From contig PS015178.1 of NCBI GenBank assembly GCA_048213135.1, forward strand, positions 57,950-93,175: a DNA stretch of 35,226 nt, written 5' to 3'. Made by a program: the position numbers and the translations under genes. Shown one piece after another: positions 31,378 through 35,226 of the stretch. How positions within the stretch are numbered: the first letter of the stretch is position 1; every line of letters starts with the position of its first letter. Under the pieces are notes generated by a model that had not been told where the DNA came from, ran no database searches, and worked only from the letters and a program-made list of their open reading frames with translations. This DNA comes from Reclinomonas americana ATCC 50394. Taxonomy: Eukaryota; Jakobida; Jakobea; Jakobida.

Positions 31378-34069
31378 ATGCATTGGCAAACGCCACTTGC
31401 GTTCACGCTTCTGTTGGTGTTGCTGTCGGTGTTGCCGGCGCAGTATGCCGCAGGCACGGGAGGTGTGTGCGTGTCTGTGTGTACATCGCTCTCTCTCTCC
31501 CCTTCTGTCTCTCTCTCGCATTTCTCCTCACGGATGTGCAGTGTCAACACAGGTGACTGTCAATGTCGCCGCTGAGGCCTACGAGACTCGTGTGGTGGCA
31601 CCCGTTGCACTGGTTTGTGGCTTTTATGCGAGAGAAACCGAGAGACAACTGACGACGACGTGCATTCACGCGCGCAGTCTCCAGTGCCACCCATCCCTCT
31701 GCTCTTCCGATCCGTGCTGGTTGTCAGTGTGGTGTCGCCCAAGGTCATTCCGATCGCTTCACTCCCGCACACTTGCTTGCACCTGCATGCAACTCAATGC
31801 ACACACACAGATGGACCATCACAGCCTGCGCGACTTTGTCGGCGCTGTGCACCAGTGCAGCCTCCATCTGCAAGTGCTACTGGTGTCGTTTGAGCAGACT
31901 GGTGGTCGCCTGTCGGAGGCGTTGACTGGAGAGATCGGTGTCTGGGTCAACACCATGTATGTGCACGACGGGGAGACGAAATGGGACGAGGAGAACAGCG
32001 ATGCTGCGGGCTTCTGGTCGGCGTTGCAGGGTGTGGCGAGGCAGCACGCACCTGACAAGGATATGCTGTTCATGCAACCCTCGGTGCTGTTGCACAACTG
32101 CCCCATTCGCGGCGCCGAGATCCTCACTGGTGTCACTGCCAAGCCGCTGCCGGCCACGCGACCCCGCGCCTTCCCCTGGTTGCCACACACTGCATGGTAA
32201 CAGAAGCAGTGCCTTGAACAGACTGTGGCTGTGTCATGAACACTGATGTGCTGTGTTGTGTGCGCGCTTCAGGCTCCCCCTCAGTGGCCGTTCGGCAGCA
32301 AAGTGCCCGACCGGCCGTCGGTGTGATGGTGCCATGCTCTTTGTGGAGAATATGACACCGGCTGGTCGCTGCCACTTGGCGCTACACAATCGGGAACCCG
32401 TGCGGCAAACGACGCTTCTCGTCAACTATTCGCCGAGTGGTGCGGTGGAGGAGCGTGAGCATGTCGGTCAGCGCGACTCTGGCTCGGCAGCACCACGTCC
32501 CGAGGTGTGCGTGCTCATGCCGGCCTACCATCGCAACGTGTCGGTGCCGCTAATGGCAGGCGATCTGTTCCACACGTTCATGAATCAGGTTTGCACTTCT
32601 TCTTTGTTCTTCCTGGTGCGTGTGTGACGTGAGTTGTTGCAGACTGTTCCGGCGCTGTTGGAGGACGCTGACGGCTCCTACGACTTAGCATTCTACTGGG
32701 CCATGCACACAGACAATGTCCACCTGGAACACCCGGGGTTCCTGGAAGCTGCGCTGCTTGGCGAGGTTTGGTGGACAGAGAGCGAGAGAGTGACGAGGTG
32801 GATTGTGTTGCTTCCTGCTGACACTCGTCGATTGTCAGTTCCGCAAAGCGGTGATAGCGGCCAAGCGCGCCGATCTGGCCTTGCGCTACGTAACGTACAG
32901 AACGGCGCTGGGTGAGTTGTTGTGCGATATTTTTCGCCTTTGCCCACGGTGTCTCAATGAGCGCTGCAGGGCCGCCGAGCGACAACATTTACTATCCACG
33001 AAACCAGATGGCACCCGTTGCGCGAGTGGGAACAAGCATGCATCTCGCCATCTCTCCCATTCTCTCATCGCATAATGCACAGGCTGCCTTTCGTGATGGA
33101 TGTGCTTACTTTTTCGTGCGTACATTCCCCGCCTTGCTGTCGTAGGAGGTGTCCACGTCTCACGACAGTGGTGCACAGGTCACGGACAATGACGCAATCT
33201 ACACGAAACGTGGCTTCCTCAACGAGTTTTGTGTTGCTGTCGACCGCGGTAGGATTGTTGTCGACGACATACTCACTTTGCTGCACTTGCACAGGTGGGT
33301 ACAAACTCTGCGCTCGCGACTCGATTTCGGGGCGGTCGGAACTGGTTGGCAACGGCGCCTGTTCAACGCGTTCATGGTCCCCCGGTCGCACGTCGAGATC
33401 TTTGGTCATGTGAGTGCCTGTGATGACTGTGCGTGCTGTTCGCCTGCTGCTGCTCACTGTTGAGCGACTTCGCAGATATGGTCGCCGTTCTTCCACAACT
33501 GGTGCGGATGTCGCCAGCATGTTGTCATCCGTTTTGTTGCCACTCTCATCGTGAGCACGCACGCAGGGTTGGCGACGACTGGGCACAGCAAGTGTACGCC
33601 GACGACGACCGAGTGTGGACATCAGTGGCCGTGCACGGAAGCAACGAAACGACATACTGTTGCGCGCGACACGAGTTGCAATCAATGGCGTGCAAGGCAA
33701 TCTGTGCTCACATCGATGTGCACACAAACAGCGCACTGCGGCTCCCCGTACACCATTCGCGCCTTGCCGTGCACCGTTGAAATGTCGAGAAGAGCCATTG
33801 CACGATGGCTGCGGCAGAAGCAGCAATGGGCGGCACATCCGGCAGTGGCGTTGCGTTTTGAGTGTCTGTGAGAACGGGGAGCGATAGTGAGAATGACTCG
33901 TTCTTTTGGCTGCAGCGACTGGTTTGGCACCAAGCTACGCGTGTACGAAGTGGCCGTCGGCAAGGCCATGGCAGAGGACTGGTGTCTGACTGCTTTCCGC
34001 CATCACGTGAGCGCCATGGAAGTCTTCATGACGAATCCTCTCCTCGACAACACACCACCAGGCGTGTAA
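31378..34069 (+). CDS. secreted/Golgi glycosyltransferase-like protein, GT-A type (606 aa)
   Basis: Fourteen in-phase exons: 31378-31462, 31542-31612, 31678-31743, 31811-32196, 32273-32588, 32643-32765, 32839-32911, 32970-33016, 33083-33115, 33179-33409, 33476-33501, 33567-33658, 33732-33849, 33916-34069. The N-terminus is a signal peptide or anchor (TPLAFTLLLVLLSVLPAQYA). An all-beta-looking first half is followed by VCVLMPAYHRNVSVPL, YDLAFYWAMHTD, then FRDGCAYFFVTDNDAIYTKR (DND as a DxD metal/sugar-nucleotide motif), FNAFMVPRSHVEIFGHIWSP, FFHNWVGDDWAQQVYADDDR. This pattern matches, from memory, a protist family of GT-A-fold glycosyltransferases with a DDWI-VYG signature; donor and acceptor sugars are unknown. 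Donors at 33017, 33659 and 33850 are GTTGCG. Family assignment is moderate; secretion and gene structure are better supported. Confidence 0.6.
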
Positions 34070-34657
34070 TCAATCTATCGTGCAATGCTGCTGCTGNNNN
34101 NNNNNNNNNNNNNNNNNNNNNNNNNNNNNNNNNNNNNNNNNNNNNNNNNNNNNNNNNNNNNNNNNNNNNNNNNNNNNNNNNNNNNNNNNNNNNNNNNNNN
34201 NNNNNNNNNNNNNNNNNNNNNNNNNNNNNNNNNNNNNNNNNNNNNNNNNNNNNNNNNNNNNNNNNNNNNNNNNNNNNNNNNNNNNNNNNNNNNNNNNNNN
34301 NNNNNNNNNNNNNNNNNNNNNNNNNNNNNNNNNNNNNNNNNNNNNNNNNNNNNNNNNNNNNNNNNNNNNNNNNNNNNNNNNNNNNNNNNNNNNNNNNNNN
34401 NNNNNNNNNNNNNNNNNNNNNNNNNNNNNNNNNNNNNNNNNNNNNNNNNNNNNNNNNNNNNNNNNNNNNNNNNNNNNNNNNNNNNNNNNNNNNNNNNNNN
34501 NNNNNNNNNNNNNNNNNNNNNNNNNNNNNNNNNNNNNNNNNNNNNNNNNNNNNNNNNNNNNNNNNNNNNATCGTCAACATAACAATGTGGTTCATTAAAC
34601 AGCTACTTCACAATAAACAAAAAGTGTCTTGCATACAATGCAGACGATACGATACGA
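34070..34657. other. intergenic region with N gap and + strand poly(A) signal
   Basis: After the stop at 34069 a short 3' region runs into 473 Ns (34097-34569). Beyond the gap an AATAAA occurs at 34612-34617 on the + strand, which could end the glycosyltransferase transcript. An entire small gene could be hidden in the gap. Confidence 0.5.
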
Positions 34658-35196
34658 CTACGTCTGCGACAGCATGCTGCGCAACATACTTCGTGCAGCA
34701 GCACGCTTGCGATCATCCGGCGGCGTCTGCCGCTCCGGCCGCAGTGCACTCATCCGCACGCGAGGAGTAGTGACTACCGCCTCCGCTCCCTTCTCCGCGA
34801 CTCGCCCCGCCTTGTTGGGCGACGGCAATGCACCGGCTGTTCCATCGGACGGGCCCGGTGAGCGACTCACCGGCGACTGCTGAGCGAGTAGAGAGCGCCG
34901 ACGCGGTGTGGAGGACGACGACTTGGTCGGTGGCGTGCCCGGCGGCTGCGGTCCCGGCGCTGCCGTCGTCGTTGTGGTGACTGGCGACAGCGCCGACTCG
35001 GTGGCCAGGTGTTCCATCTCGGGGCGGTCGCTGTCGCCCGCTGAACTCTCCGACGTCGGTGGCGACATGGGCTCCTCCTCGTTCAGCGCCATGAGAGGGC
35101 GAAGTGGGCTCGACGGCTGACGCACGGCGAGCCGGACGGTGCATGAAAGCAGTCGAATCGGGGGGTGCCGGTGCAGATTGTCGACGGCCTCCTGTG
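34658..35196 (-). CDS. last exon of an unrecognised Ser/Pro/Thr-rich protein (5' part beyond the window)
   Basis: On the - strand a CACAG acceptor (about 35200-35197) opens an exon of about 179 codons ending at a stop at 34658. It starts EAVDNLHRHPPIRLLSCTVR, which looks like the end of a folded domain, then becomes a disordered Ser/Pro/Thr-rich tail (TESALSPVTTTTTAAPGPQP; SSSSTPRRRSLLAQQSPVSR) with several Ser/Thr-Pro sites and a basic C-terminus (KRAAARSMLRSMLSQT). No family can be named. Confidence 0.6.
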
Positions 35197-35226
35197 TCAC
35201 ACACGGCGATGTGAGACAATCAAACT

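Overview
The window is nuclear DNA from an intron-dense, compact eukaryote, most likely a unicellular protist that I cannot name. Coding frames only make sense when many short introns (usually about 50-130 nt, some 370-600 nt) are removed. Introns end in AG behind pyrimidine tracts, often with CT microsatellites on the sense strand. Genes are tightly packed on both strands. I saw no rRNA, tRNA, CRISPR array, transposon or bacterial operon. Five runs of N interrupt the sequence.

Layout: 1-717, a degenerate repeat region and a possible last exon of a gene entering from the left; 913-2316 (-), an unrecognised lysine-rich protein; 3249-9845 (+), a large multidomain protein with a PPP-phosphatase-like domain, degenerate EF-hands and a RhoGAP-like domain; 10290-12271 (-), mitochondrial ribosomal protein uS5m; 12406-15063 (+), an unrecognised 15-exon gene; 15134-17628 (-), a NAPE-PLD-type metallo-beta-lactamase-fold phospholipase; 17709-19258 (+), an acidic coiled-coil protein; 19283-20202 (-), a small ankyrin-repeat protein; 20341-21986 and 22116-23493 (-), two tandem DHHC palmitoyltransferase paralogues; 24142-31281 (+), transcription elongation factor SPT6 in 25 exons; 31378-34069 (+), a secreted or Golgi glycosyltransferase-like protein; 34658-35196 (-), the last exon of an unrecognised gene.

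The genes do not form one pathway; they look like an ordinary housekeeping and signalling neighbourhood. Two things stand out. First, about a quarter of the introns I could reconstruct begin with the unusual donor GTTGCG (24 cases). In conserved genes (SPT6, NAPE-PLD, uS5m, DHHC) the family sequence is restored only if the intron is cut there. Second, the 3249-9845 gene joins PPP, EF-hand and RhoGAP modules, and both enzyme domains lack key catalytic residues, so it looks like a double pseudoenzyme scaffold.

Exon boundaries were derived by hand from reading-frame phase, donor/acceptor dinucleotides and family similarity recalled from memory; no alignment or RNA data were available.
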